A program made the position numbers and the translations under genes. From Sphingobium sp. CCH11-B1 (GTDB lineage: Bacteria; Pseudomonadota; Alphaproteobacteria; Sphingomonadales; Sphingomonadaceae): a stretch of DNA of 64,000 bases. Each line of letters begins with the position of its first letter. The first letter of the stretch is position 1. Below are positions 1 through 9,857 of the stretch, one piece after another. The notes below the pieces were generated by a model that worked only from the letters and a program-made list of their open reading frames with translations, was not told the DNA's origin and made no database searches. Location of the stretch: NCBI RefSeq assembly GCF_001556865.1, contig NZ_LSJY01000214.1:37457-101456 (forward strand), in the 5' to 3' direction.

Positions 1-1313
<1,313 letters not shown>

Positions 1314-1414
1314 ACGCTTCGTGCCAGACGGACTTTTTTTGGTTAACGGCCTTCAACCGCGTGGGGCGGCCCATAAACTTGACCCATTCATGCCCACATG
1401 GTTATGGATTATCG

Positions 1415-1756
1415 ATGACAAGTCTCTCCTCAACCATGGATCGCCATGCCGCTGCCGACGCGCTCTTCAAGGCGCTGTCAGACGGCACCAGGCGCGCCCT
1501 TCTGGAAACATTGGTGCGAGAGGGGGAGCAGAATGTGCAGGCGCTGACAGTGAATGCGGGCGTGTCCCAACCCATGGTGTCGCGCCATCTGGACAAGCTG
1601 AAGCGCGCGGGACTCGTGACCGCACATCGCCGCGGTCGCGAAACCTGGTATGCCGCTCGGGTCAAGGGGCTCGGCCCGGTCGTCCAGTGGATGGCCGTGC
1701 ATGGAGCCCTCTGGTCTCAACGCTTCGCTGCATTGGAAACGTTGGAAGCTCACTGA
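1415..1756 (+). CDS. ArsR-family winged-helix transcriptional regulator
   Basis: This small protein of about 113 residues contains the ArsR helix-turn-helix: ALSDGTRRALLETL is followed by a recognition-helix region VSQPMVSRHLDKLKRAGLV and a wing (HRRGRETWYAA). There are no Cys-rich metal sites, so it is probably one of the non-metal ArsR members often paired with SRPBCC or transport genes, but no such partner is adjacent. Longer in-frame starts exist upstream to 1298. The ATG at 1415 (or 1436) is preferred because the family normally begins shortly before the sequence ADALFKALSD. It lies on the opposite strand to ccrM and rnhB. Confidence 0.8.
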   Translation: MTSLSSTMDRHAAADALFKALSDGTRRALLETLVREGEQNVQALTVNAGVSQPMVSRHLDKLKRAGLVTAHRRGRETWYAARVKGLGPVVQWMAVHGALWSQRFAALETLEAH

Positions 1757-1835
1757 TGGAAGCATTTCACCTTAGATATAATCGGCAATGCTTGGGACAA
1801 TCATCATAATATCATTACTCTTTGGCCGTATATTT

Positions 1836-1853
1836 GGTAATATTAGCGTTACC
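1836..1853. promoter_or_regulatory. Candidate operator, inverted repeat GGTAA-N8-TTACC
   Basis: GGTAA at 1836-1840 and TTACC at 1849-1853 form a dyad in an AT-rich stretch about 70 bases upstream of the TetR gene start. The position suits an autoregulatory TetR operator. A second, wider inverted repeat (AAGCATT/AATGCTT) lies near 1766-1798. Confidence 0.35.
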
Positions 1854-1920
1854 ATCCCTTCATCCTCTCTTGTCTTCTCTCCGATTAGCCGTCAAAGCGG
1901 CGGCCGGGAGGTGGATGCAG

Positions 1921-2565
1921 ATGCAGGTGAACGAGCGATCGACCATCGTGCGGGAAAGGGCCCGTTTCGTAAGGGAAACGGCGGATGTCCGGCGACAGGC
2001 ATTGATCGACGCCACCGCCCGGTGCCTGGCGGAGAAAGGCGTGGTCGGCACCTCGGTTCGCGCCATATGCGCCTATGCCGGCGTGTCCTCCGGCCTGCTC
2101 ACTCATTATTTTGACGGCGTGGACGCGCTGATCCTGGCCACCTATGCCGATGTCGGCGCCCGAGTGAACGCGGCGCTTGACGCGGCTGTCGACGCAGCAG
2201 GGGACGATCCGCGCGACCGTCTCCGCGCTTGCCTGCAAGCCAATTTCACCCCGCCCGTCCTGGACCCCGATCTGCTCGCGACCTGGATCGCTTTCTGGAG
2301 CCTCGTCAAATCCGACCCCCGGATCGCTGCCGTCCATGCGGAGGTGTACGGCGCGGCACGGCGGCAGTTGGAAGGGCTGCTGCGAGCCGCAGTACCGGCC
2401 ATGTGCCCTGCGCGCACCCGCATCGCCGCGATCAGTCTGATCGCCCTGGTCGACGGGCTATGGCTGGAACTCTGCCTCGATCGCAGCACCTTCTCCCCGC
2501 AGGAGGCGCAGACCATGGTCGCGGCGGCGATGGACCAGGTTCTGGCTTCGGCTATAGCAAGCTGA
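1921..2565 (+). CDS. TetR-family transcriptional regulator (BetI-like C-terminal domain)
   Basis: The N-terminal part has the TetR DNA-binding helix-turn-helix (ALIDATARCLAEKG, then TSVRAICAYAGVSSGLLTHYF). The C-terminal ligand-binding half resembles the BetI-type domain, with conserved stretches such as LLATWIAFWSLVKSDP. A Shine-Dalgarno GGAGG at 1908-1912 fits an ATG at 1921; the ATG at 1915 is closer than usual, and a longer frame opens at 1822. The gene is not beside betaine or choline genes, so its ligand is unknown. Its 3' end overlaps the convergent rnhB by 14 bases. Confidence 0.82.
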   Translation: MQVNERSTIVRERARFVRETADVRRQALIDATARCLAEKGVVGTSVRAICAYAGVSSGLLTHYFDGVDALILATYADVGARVNAALDAAVDAAGDDPRDRLRACLQANFTPPVLDPDLLATWIAFWSLVKSDPRIAAVHAEVYGAARRQLEGLLRAAVPAMCPARTRIAAISLIALVDGLWLELCLDRSTFSPQEAQTMVAAAMDQVLASAIAS

Positions 2566-3151
2566 GCTGCGCCACCGGCGCGAAGCTGCGCCGGTGCAGC
2601 GGCGTCGGCCCATGTTCGCGCAGGGCCGCCAGATGCCGGGCGCTGCCATAGCCCTTGTTCGTCTCCCAGCCATAATGGGGGTGATCCGCCGCCGCCGCAA
2701 TCATCATCCGGTCCCGCTCTTCCTTGGCAAGAATCGAGGCGGCGGCGATCGATAGGCATTTGGCGTCGCCCTCCACCACGGCGGTGGAGGCCCAGCGCCA
2801 TTTGGGGCAGCGGTTGCCATCGACCAGAACATGCGCGCAGTCTTGGGAAAGCGCATCGACCGCGCGGGTCATGGCCAGCATCGTCGCCCAGAGGATGTTG
2901 ATGTCGTCGATCTCTTCGACGCTCGCGACGCCGATGCCCCAGCAAAGCGCGCGCGCCTTGATCTCGCCCTCCAGCACCGCGCGCTTGGCGGCACTCAACT
3001 GCTTGCTGTCGTTAAGGCCGTCGGGGCAATCCTCCTGCCGCAGGATAACGGCGGCGGCGACCACCGGCCCGGCCAGCGGCCCCCTGCCCGCTTCGTCCAC
3101 CCCCGCAACAAGGCCGGGATGATGGCGGAGTTCATGCGCGAAATCAGGCAT
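2552..3151 (-). CDS. rnhB: Ribonuclease HII
   Basis: RNase HII removes RNA from RNA-DNA hybrids, including single misincorporated ribonucleotides and Okazaki primers. The protein has about 199 residues and shows the catalytic DEAGRGPLAGP at residues 19-29 and the later VDGN and GDAKCLSIAAASI motifs of type 2 RNase H. The ATG at 3151 overlaps the thiD stop by 8 bases, which suggests translational coupling; an earlier start at 3187 would add 12 residues inside thiD. In Caulobacter and relatives rnhB lies next to ccrM. Here two regulators on the other strand separate them. Confidence 0.95.
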   Translation of the reverse strand: MPDFAHELRHHPGLVAGVDEAGRGPLAGPVVAAAVILRQEDCPDGLNDSKQLSAAKRAVLEGEIKARALCWGIGVASVEEIDDINILWATMLAMTRAVDALSQDCAHVLVDGNRCPKWRWASTAVVEGDAKCLSIAAASILAKEERDRMMIAAAADHPHYGWETNKGYGSARHLAALREHGPTPLHRRSFAPVAQLSLL

Positions 3152-3905
3152 GAAGGTGGAATCCCAGCGGGACGCCCATAGGCCCATGTCCCGCCCCCAG
3201 CGCGGGCGCGGTCATCAATGCCTGGCGTACATATTTCCGTGCCCGTTCGATGGCATCCACCAGATCAAGCCCCTGCCCCAGCCCGCACGCGACCGCGCTC
3301 GCCAATGTGCAACCGGTGCCATGGGTATGCGGCGTGTCGATCCGCGCGTTGCTCCATGCCTTGCAAACCCCTTTCGGCCCGATCAGGCGATCGGTCAGCA
3401 TCGGCCCGTCTCCATGACCACCCTTGGCGAGAATATAGGTGTCGAAAAGGATGGCGATCTGTTCGCCGCCAAGTGCTTCAAGTTCCGGCAAATTGGGGGT
3501 CACGAGCGCCGCGATCGCCATCAGCTTCTCGAACGCCGCGATCGTGGCCTCGTCCGCCAGCGTCGATCCACTGGTCGCGACCATGACGGGGTCGAAGACG
3601 ATCGGCACACCGTCCAGCGCCGCCAGCCGCTCCGCCACCGCCCTTGCCGTTTGCGCGCTGCCGATCATCCCGATCTTCACGGCATCGACGCCGATGTCGC
3701 TGATGCAGCTATCCATTTGCGCCAGCACCATCTCGGTCGGCACGGGATGCACCGCCTGCACCCCCAGCGTGTTCTGGGCGGTGATGGCCGTGATCGCGGT
3801 CATCGCGTGGCCGCCCAGCAGGGTCACCGTCTTGATATCGGCCTGAATGCCCGCCCCGCCCCCGCTGTCAGAGCCGGCGATGATGAGAATGCGCGGGACG
3901 CTCAT
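3144..3905 (-). CDS. thiD: Bifunctional hydroxymethylpyrimidine kinase / phosphomethylpyrimidine kinase
   Basis: ThiD phosphorylates HMP and then HMP-phosphate in the pyrimidine branch of thiamine biosynthesis. The 253-residue protein begins MSVPRILIIAGSDSGGGAG and continues into the substrate-binding GIQADIKT. It carries DPVMVATSG and the ATP-site motif HTHGTGCTLASA of the ribokinase-like ThiD family. Its ATG at 3905 overlaps the stop of the upstream DUF1272 gene by 4 bases (ATGA). No other thiamine genes are nearby, and no TPP riboswitch is seen before the run. Confidence 0.95.
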   Translation of the reverse strand: MSVPRILIIAGSDSGGGAGIQADIKTVTLLGGHAMTAITAITAQNTLGVQAVHPVPTEMVLAQMDSCISDIGVDAVKIGMIGSAQTARAVAERLAALDGVPIVFDPVMVATSGSTLADEATIAAFEKLMAIAALVTPNLPELEALGGEQIAILFDTYILAKGGHGDGPMLTDRLIGPKGVCKAWSNARIDTPHTHGTGCTLASAVACGLGQGLDLVDAIERARKYVRQALMTAPALGAGHGPMGVPLGFHLHA

Positions 3906-4126
3906 GCCCGAAAACGCCGCTCCGTGGACGCGGCGTTGGCCGCGAGCGCCTTCCCCACGCGGGTCGGCCGGTCCATCAGTTCGCCGCCGCAATTGGGGCA
4001 GCGATCGTCGAGCGCCTCCGCACAGGGCGCGCAGAAGGTGCATTCGAAAGAGCAGATAAACGCGCCGGGCGCATCGGCTGGCAGGTCCATGCCGCACCGT
4101 TCGCAATCGGGTCGCATCTCCAGCAT
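3902..4126 (-). CDS. DUF1272 zinc-ribbon-like small protein
   Basis: This 74-residue protein begins [16 protein letters not shown] and contains four CxxC-type pairs or singles (CERC, CSFECTFCAPC, CPNCGG). This is the cysteine pattern of the DUF1272 family, which probably binds zinc. Its function is unknown. The start ATG shares one base with the glmM stop codon (TGATG), and its stop overlaps thiD, so it is translated within the glmM-thiD-rnhB run. The C-terminal 25 residues are not cysteine-rich and may be flexible. Confidence 0.85.
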   Translation of the reverse strand: MLEMRPDCERCGMDLPADAPGAFICSFECTFCAPCAEALDDRCPNCGGELMDRPTRVGKALAANAASTERRFRA

Positions 4127-5466
4127 CAGGCCGCTGCCTTTTCCACCGCGGCGCAGATGCGTTCGACCACGTCCTTCACCTGATCCTCCCGGTCGCCTTC
4201 GGCCATGACGCGGATCACAGGCTCCGTGCCGGAAGGACGGATGACGAGGCGACCCGATCCGTTCAGTTCCGCCTCCGCCTGCGCGATCACCCGCTTCACA
4301 TCGTCATGCTCCAGCGGCTTGCCGCCAGCAAAGCGTACGTTCTTCAGCAGTTGCGGCACCGGATCGAACTGGTGCAAGGTTTCGCTGGCCGGCTTGCCCG
4401 AGCGGACGAGCGCGGCCAGCACCTGCAGCGCCGCGACGGTGCCATCGCCCGTGGTGGCATAATCCGACAGGATCATGTGGCCCGATTGCTCGCCGCCCAC
4501 GTTGAAGCCGCCCTCGCGCATCCGTTCCAGCACATAGCGGTCGCCGACCTTGGTGCGTTCAAGACCGATGCCATGCCCCGACAGGAACCGTTCCAGGCCA
4601 AGGTTCGACATGACCGTTGCGACCAGTCCGCCGCCCCGCAGCAGGCCGTCGCGCGCAAAATTGGCGGCGATCAGCGCCATGATCTGGTCGCCGTCGACGA
4701 TCTGCCCCTTTTCATCCACCACGATCAACCGGTCGGCGTCGCCATCCAGGGCGATGCCGATGTCCGCGCCGGCGGAAACGACGGTTTCCTGCAGCAGCAG
4801 CGGCGCGGTCGATCCGCATCCGTCATTGATGTTGGTGCCGTTGGGCGTCACGCCGACCGCGACCACGTCCGCGCCCAGTTCCCACAGGGCTGACGGTGCG
4901 ACCTGATAGGCGGCGCCGTTCGCGCAATCGACGACAATGCGCAGGCCGTCGAGCCGCAGGTCGGCGGGAAAGCTCGACTTGACGGCGTGGATATAGCGCC
5001 CGCGCGCATCCTCGACCCGGCGGGCGCGGCCGATGTCCTTCGACGCCGCGAGCGGGATATCCTGGCCCAGCAACGCCTCGATCTTCAATTCATCTTCATC
5101 GGACAGCTTATACCCGTCCGGGCCGAAGAGCTTGATTCCATTGTCGAAAAAGGGATTATGACTGGCGGAGATCATGACGCCGAGATCCGCGCGCATCGAA
5201 TGAGCGAGCAACGCGACGGCGGGCGTCGGGATGGGGCCGAACTGCACCACATCCATGCCGACGGCGGTAAAGCCAGCGACCAGCGCATTTTCGACCATAT
5301 AGCCCGAAAGGCGCGTGTCCTTGCCGATTACCACTCGATGACGGTGGCTGCCGCGCTGGAAATGCGTGCCCGCCGCCATGCCGACCTTCATCGCCAGATC
5401 GGCCGTCATGGGCCATGTATTGGTGCGGCCGCGAATGCCGTCGGTGCCAAAATATTGCCTGCTCAT
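4126..5466 (-). CDS. glmM: Phosphoglucosamine mutase
   Basis: GlmM converts glucosamine-6-phosphate to glucosamine-1-phosphate, feeding UDP-GlcNAc for peptidoglycan and LPS. The 446-residue protein starts [16 protein letters not shown], has the phosphoserine active site ISASHNPF, the metal-binding DGDADR and the phosphate-binding RPSGTEP near the C terminus. These are the four hallmark segments of the family, and the length is normal. The start at 5466 is preferred over a frame extension to 5544, because the conserved N terminus begins there. It is the first gene of a four-gene overlapping minus-strand run. Confidence 0.97.
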   Translation of the reverse strand: MSRQYFGTDGIRGRTNTWPMTADLAMKVGMAAGTHFQRGSHRHRVVIGKDTRLSGYMVENALVAGFTAVGMDVVQFGPIPTPAVALLAHSMRADLGVMISASHNPFFDNGIKLFGPDGYKLSDEDELKIEALLGQDIPLAASKDIGRARRVEDARGRYIHAVKSSFPADLRLDGLRIVVDCANGAAYQVAPSALWELGADVVAVGVTPNGTNINDGCGSTAPLLLQETVVSAGADIGIALDGDADRLIVVDEKGQIVDGDQIMALIAANFARDGLLRGGGLVATVMSNLGLERFLSGHGIGLERTKVGDRYVLERMREGGFNVGGEQSGHMILSDYATTGDGTVAALQVLAALVRSGKPASETLHQFDPVPQLLKNVRFAGGKPLEHDDVKRVIAQAEAELNGSGRLVIRPSGTEPVIRVMAEGDREDQVKDVVERICAAVEKAAA

Positions 5467-5567
5467 GGGCCTTCCATGCACCGATCGACCATGCCCTCGC
5501 AACCCGGCAGAGCCAACATGAGCAATCTTTAATCGACTTTCCATGCGGCCACCGGCATGTCCGCGCG

Positions 5568-6932
5568 ATGGACCAGTTCAATGCCTTCGTCGACGGCCTG
5601 TCTAACGCCGTTTTCTTCAAGATACCGATGCTCGGGACGCAAATCGAACTGATCGTCCTCTATCTGGCGCTGCCCATGCTGTTCTTCACCTTCTGGCTGG
5701 GCTTCCCCAATGTGACTGAGGTTGGGCGGGCGCTGCGCATCCTGCGGTCGCAACCGCGCGAAGGTGAGGCGAAGGGCGATGTCAGCCAGTGGGCAGCGCT
5801 TTCGACCGCGCTGTCCGGTACCATCGGCCTTGGCAACATCGCCGGCGTCGCGGTCGCGCTGACGATGGGCGGGCCGGGCGCGATCCTGTGGATGTTCATC
5901 ATCGGCTGGTTCGCCATGACGGTGAAGATGGCGGAGGTGACGCTGGGCCTCAAATATCGCATGTTCGATGCGCGCGGCCATGCCCATGGCGGACCGATGT
6001 ATGTGCTAAAGGCGGTCGGCGCGGCGCGCGGCTGGCCGAAGCTGGGCCTGGCGCTGGGCGGTACCTACGCCTTTTTCGCCTTGTTCGGCGCGATCCCCAT
6101 GGTGCAGGTCAACCAGAGCTTCGCGCAGGTGAAGGTGGTGACCGGCATCAGCAATGGCTGGGCCTATGGCGTGTTCCTGGCCTCCGCCGTCGCGCTGGTG
6201 ACGCTGGGCGGCGCGGCCTGGTTGGGGGAAGTCGCGAAACGGCTGACCCCTCTCAAGGTCGCCGTCTATCTTCTGGGCGTCGCGGCGATCCTGATCCTGC
6301 ATATCAGCGAAATCCCTGCCGCGCTGGCGCTGATCTGGAACGGCGCTTGGTCCGGTGCGGCGGCGACGGGTGGCGCTGTGGGAGCCTTCGTCGCGGGAAT
6401 GCGGCGCGCGGTCTTCGCCAGCGAGGCCGGCGTGGGATCCGCCGTGATGGCGCACAGCCTCGCCCGGGCGCAACATCCCGTATCGGAAGGGCTGGTCGCC
6501 CTGCTTGAACCCCTGCTTGGCACGATGATCGTCTGCTCGCTCGGGGGGCTGGCACTGGTCGTGGCAGGCACATGGAATACGGGACTGGAAGGGATCGCCA
6601 TTACCTCGGCCGCCTTCGCCAAGGTGTCGCCCTGGTTCCCCTGGCTGCTCGCGGTGGTCGTCTTCCTGTTCGCTTATTCGACGCTGGTGGCGTGGGGCTT
6701 TTATGGACTGCAGGCCTGGGGTTACCTCTTCGGCCATGGGCCCAGGGCGCAATGGACCTACAAAATCCTCTATGTCGTCGCGCTGCCGCCGGCCGCCGCG
6801 ATCGACCTTGGCCGGGTGGTCGGCATCGTTGATTCCAGCTTCTTCCTGATGGCGATCCCCAATGTGATCGCGCTGTATCTCTGTGCCGGCGAATTGCGCC
6901 GCGATGTACGGACGTATCTGGCGGAGAAATAG
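5568..6932 (+). CDS. Alanine/glycine:cation symporter family (AGCS) protein
   Basis: This 454-residue integral inner-membrane protein takes up small amino acids with a cation. It shows about ten to eleven hydrophobic segments, the AGCS signature around [18 protein letters not shown], and later [14 protein letters not shown] and the long-loop region HGGPMYVL. The start [10 protein letters not shown] at 5568 fits family N termini; the frame stays open upstream to 5415 but would overlap the glmM start. It is divergent from glmM with about 100 bases between them. Confidence 0.9.
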   Translation: MDQFNAFVDGLSNAVFFKIPMLGTQIELIVLYLALPMLFFTFWLGFPNVTEVGRALRILRSQPREGEAKGDVSQWAALSTALSGTIGLGNIAGVAVALTMGGPGAILWMFIIGWFAMTVKMAEVTLGLKYRMFDARGHAHGGPMYVLKAVGAARGWPKLGLALGGTYAFFALFGAIPMVQVNQSFAQVKVVTGISNGWAYGVFLASAVALVTLGGAAWLGEVAKRLTPLKVAVYLLGVAAILILHISEIPAALALIWNGAWSGAAATGGAVGAFVAGMRRAVFASEAGVGSAVMAHSLARAQHPVSEGLVALLEPLLGTMIVCSLGGLALVVAGTWNTGLEGIAITSAAFAKVSPWFPWLLAVVVFLFAYSTLVAWGFYGLQAWGYLFGHGPRAQWTYKILYVVALPPAAAIDLGRVVGIVDSSFFLMAIPNVIALYLCAGELRRDVRTYLAEK

Positions 6933-6971
6933 CTGCTCCGGCATCGACCGGAGCAGAGCCAGGCGCATGAA

Positions 6972-7006
6972 AAGGCCCCGCCCCTCTTTCGAGGAGCGAG
7001 GCCCTT
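6972..7006. terminator. Hairpin terminator between convergent genes
   Basis: A stem formed by AAGGCCCCGCCCCTC and GAGGAGCGAGGCCCTT with a TTTC loop lies between the symporter gene and csbD. It is followed by short T runs on both strands, so it may serve both genes. Confidence 0.7.
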
Positions 7007-7028
7007 TGCTGACCCTCAGATGAGGCGA

Positions 7029-7211
7029 TCAGATCTTGTCGCCGAGCGCGCCCTTGACCGATCCGGCAACGTCCTGCGCCGTGCCTTTGGCCTTCTGCGC
7101 CTTGCCCTCGGCTTCCAGCCGCTCATTGTCAGTGGCCTTGCCAATGGATTCCTTGACCGCACCCGCTGCCTTGTTTCCGGCGGCCTTCAGCTTGTCGACA
7201 GTCTCACCCAT
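7029..7211 (-). CDS. CsbD-family stress response protein
   Basis: This 60-residue hydrophilic protein begins MGETVDKLKAAGNKAAG and is made of Lys/Ala/Glu-rich amphipathic helix repeats typical of CsbD. CsbD proteins are induced by general stress, but their biochemical role is unknown. The ATG at 7211 is 8 bases after AAGGAG. The upstream region holds a candidate EcfG-type promoter, which fits a general-stress gene. Confidence 0.9.
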   Translation of the reverse strand: MGETVDKLKAAGNKAAGAVKESIGKATDNERLEAEGKAQKAKGTAQDVAGSVKGALGDKI

Positions 7212-7246
7212 GATAAACACTCCTTACGTTGTTATCTTGGGTTAGA

Positions 7247-7271
7247 AACGACGCGCGGCCGAGGGAGTTTC
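7247..7271 (-). promoter_or_regulatory. Candidate EcfG (general stress sigma) promoter of csbD
   Basis: Reading the minus strand, GAAAC at 7271-7267 is followed after exactly 16 bases by CGTT at 7250-7247. The alphaproteobacterial EcfG consensus is GGAAC, 16-17 bases, CGTT, so there is one mismatch. It lies about 36 bases upstream of the csbD start. CsbD genes are common EcfG targets, which makes this plausible. Confidence 0.55.
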
Positions 7272-7311
7272 ACAAGAAACGGCTCCGAAACGATTAAACT
7301 TTGGTCATGAT

Positions 7312-8526
7312 CTACAGCGTCTTTCCGTAGATCTGGTAAATCTTGTTCACACGGCTTTCGATAGCGTCGGCGATGGCGTTCATCCCCTGATTGTCATCCA
7401 GCACCCATCCGATCTCGCCGCGCGTCGATCCATAACGGGTAACCGCGTTGCGACGGATATATTCGATCATCATGAAAGCCAGCTGGCTCGCCATGCGCGA
7501 CGCCTGCAGCCGCTGCACCACGCCCATCAACGGCACGCGCATCGTGCGGCATTTGGGCTTGCGCAGCCAGGACAGCAGCTTGATCCATCCGAACGGGAAG
7601 AGCGCACCGTTCAGCGGCTTCACCGCTTCGTTGAGGTCGGGCAGCGTCATCATGAATGCCACCGGCTCGCCGTCCAGCTCGGCGATCATGATGAGATCCT
7701 CGAACACGATCGGCTTCAGCTTCTTGCCGGTATGCGCGACCTCCTCGTCCGTGATCGGAACGAAGCCCCAATTATTGCCCCACGCGTCGTTCAGGATACC
7801 CAGGATGATCGCGGCTTCCTTGTCGAACTGCGACTTGTCCACCTGCCGCACGCGGATGCGCGGATTCTTCTCGCCCGACTGGACGATCCGCTGGATCAGC
7901 GGTGGGAATTCCTGCGTAATGTCCAGCTCATAGGTTTTGAGCTGCTTGACCGGCGCGTAGCCCGCCCCTTCGATCATCGCCTGATAGGCCGGGCTGTTAT
8001 GCCCCATCATGACCGTCGGCGGATGGTCGTGGCCTTTGATCAGCAGGCCCGGCTCCTCCCAGATGGAAAGCGAGATCGGCCCCAGCACCCGCGTCATGCC
8101 CTTGGCGCGCAGCCAATCCTCCGCCGCAGCGATCAACGCCTTGGCGGTCGCACCATCCTCCGCCTCGAACAGGCCGAAATTCCCAGTGCCAGGCCCCATC
8201 CCCTGTTCGGGCGGCTGGTCCAACGCCAGCCTGTCGATATGGGCGGAAATGCGCCCCACTACCTTGCCGCCGCGCCGCGCGAGGAAATATTGCGCTTCGG
8301 CATGGCCGAAAAAGGGGTTCTTGCCCGGCGTCAGCAACTCCTTCACCTCGGCCTTCAACGGCGGAACCCAATTGGGGTCGCCGGCATAGAGCCGCCACGG
8401 CAGATCGATGAAGGCCTTCATGTCGGCCTTGCCGGAAACGGGGGTAATTACCAGATCAGAGTTGGCCACGGGCGCCGCTTTCGCAATTTCGATGCTGGCG
8501 GTGCAGTTCCACCCTTGTCCGCGCAT
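7312..8526 (-). CDS. GNAT-fold N-acyltransferase-like protein of unknown substrate
   Basis: The protein of about 404 residues resembles the YghO-like group sometimes annotated as N-acetyltransferase or 'dATP pyrophosphohydrolase'. Segments such as WRLYAGDPNWVPPLKAEV, FFGHAEAQYFLARR and VVGRISAHID are typical of this group, and the GNAT fold seems duplicated (EPVAFMMTLPDLNEA). The ATG at 8526 is used; a TTG lies two codons upstream. It is divergent from a fatty acid desaturase 93 bases away, so a lipid acyl substrate is possible. That is an inference from context only. Confidence 0.75.
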   Translation of the reverse strand: MRGQGWNCTASIEIAKAAPVANSDLVITPVSGKADMKAFIDLPWRLYAGDPNWVPPLKAEVKELLTPGKNPFFGHAEAQYFLARRGGKVVGRISAHIDRLALDQPPEQGMGPGTGNFGLFEAEDGATAKALIAAAEDWLRAKGMTRVLGPISLSIWEEPGLLIKGHDHPPTVMMGHNSPAYQAMIEGAGYAPVKQLKTYELDITQEFPPLIQRIVQSGEKNPRIRVRQVDKSQFDKEAAIILGILNDAWGNNWGFVPITDEEVAHTGKKLKPIVFEDLIMIAELDGEPVAFMMTLPDLNEAVKPLNGALFPFGWIKLLSWLRKPKCRTMRVPLMGVVQRLQASRMASQLAFMMIEYIRRNAVTRYGSTRGEIGWVLDDNQGMNAIADAIESRVNKIYQIYGKTL

Positions 8527-8619
8527 TGTCAATCATGCGGGTACGCGACGCGACCGGGATGGTGAATATGTCATGGTGCTGCCATGATGTCAGCGTATTT
8601 GGAGACTAGGACGGCCCGC

Positions 8620-9687
8620 ATGACGAAGTACGATCCCATCCTTGCCGCCGCGCGGCGGGCGCGCGCGGCGATCCCCGACGATGTAGCGATGCTGCGGGCT
8701 GCGGCGGATCTGGCACGCGAATTTAGCGTCGCTGATCCCCGCATTTTCTGGAGCGACATGCTGGCTTCAGCCCTGGCGGGCTGGGGCGCGCTGGCGGGTG
8801 CGATCCTGGTCGACAATGTGGCGATCGCTGTCGCTTGCGGCTTCGTGGCGATGCTCGCCCTCTATCGCGCGGCGAGCTTCATCCATGAACTGACCCATTA
8901 TCGCAAGGGCGCCCTGCCCGGCTTTCGCGCGGGCTGGAACCTGATCGTGGGCATTCCGCTCATGATCCCTTCCTTCATGTATGAAGGGGTCCATACCCAG
9001 CACCATGCCCGCACCCGCTACGGCACGGCGGAGGATCCCGAATATCTGCCGCTCGCGCTTATGAAACCATGGTCGCTGCCGCTGTTCATCCTGGTCGCGT
9101 CGCTGGCGCCTGTGGGTCTCATCCTGCGCTTCGGCGTCCTCACGCCGCTGTCGCTGTTGATCCCGCCGCTGCGCGCGAAGGTGGTGGCGGAATTTTCCGC
9201 CCTGTCGATCAACCCCTCCTATCGCCGTCGTGCGCCCGAAGGAGACTTCGCCCGCATGTGGGCAGCCCAGGAGGCGGGCGCCTGTTTCGTCGCGCTGGCG
9301 CTGATCGGCAGCGTCTTCGCCTTCGGGTGGAAGCCGCTGCTCGTCTACATGGCGGTCCACGCAGCGATGACCGTCGTCAACCAGTTGCGGACGCTGGTGG
9401 CGCATCTGTGGGAAAATGAGGGCGAGCCGATGACCGTCACGGCGCAATATCTGGATTCGGTCAACGTCCCTCCCCCCGCCATGCTGCCCGCTCTTTGGGC
9501 CCCCGTGGGCCTTCGCTACCACGCATTGCATCACTTGCTGCCGAGCGTACCCTATCACGCGCTGGGCAAGGCCCATGCCCGGCTGATGGCGACGCTGGAC
9601 ATGGAATCGCCCTATCGGAAAGGCAATTACACCGGCATGATGCCGCTGGTCGGCAAGATCGCACGAAGCACGATGCGGGCGCGTTGA
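8620..9687 (+). CDS. Membrane fatty acid desaturase family protein
   Basis: The protein is an integral-membrane di-iron enzyme that introduces a double bond or hydroxyl group into acyl chains. The three histidine boxes are visible: HELTHY (HxxxH), HTQHH (HxxHH) and HALHH (HxxHH), with hydrophobic pairs between them. The ATG at 8620 gives MTKYDPILAAARR; an in-frame ATG at 8584 would add 12 residues. The real substrate (phospholipid, hydroxylated lipid or sphingoid base) cannot be told from sequence. A strong terminator follows the gene. Confidence 0.88.
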   Translation: MTKYDPILAAARRARAAIPDDVAMLRAAADLAREFSVADPRIFWSDMLASALAGWGALAGAILVDNVAIAVACGFVAMLALYRAASFIHELTHYRKGALPGFRAGWNLIVGIPLMIPSFMYEGVHTQHHARTRYGTAEDPEYLPLALMKPWSLPLFILVASLAPVGLILRFGVLTPLSLLIPPLRAKVVAEFSALSINPSYRRRAPEGDFARMWAAQEAGACFVALALIGSVFAFGWKPLLVYMAVHAAMTVVNQLRTLVAHLWENEGEPMTVTAQYLDSVNVPPPAMLPALWAPVGLRYHALHHLLPSVPYHALGKAHARLMATLDMESPYRKGNYTGMMPLVGKIARSTMRAR

Positions 9688-9809
9688 GCGCTTTTACGAA
9701 GCGGGATCGAAAAGATTTCCAGTTGCGTCTTGAAACCGGAATTGCCGCGCCCATATCGGGGCTGTTCCGGTCCCCCTCTCCCCCCTCTGGGATCGGAACG
9801 CCCCCTGTG

Positions 9810-9853
9810 GAAGGCCCTGCGCGACGTCCCTTGGTCGCCGGGGCCTTCTTTTT
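9810..9853 (+). terminator. Rho-independent terminator after the desaturase gene
   Basis: GAAGGCCCTGCGCGAC and GTCGCCGGGGCCTTC pair around an 8-base loop, and the stem is followed by TTTTT on the plus strand. A second inverted repeat, GTTCCG/CGGAAC, lies just upstream at about 9764-9800. The lptG stop of the opposite strand begins a few bases further on. Confidence 0.8.
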
Positions 9854-9857
9854 GCGC

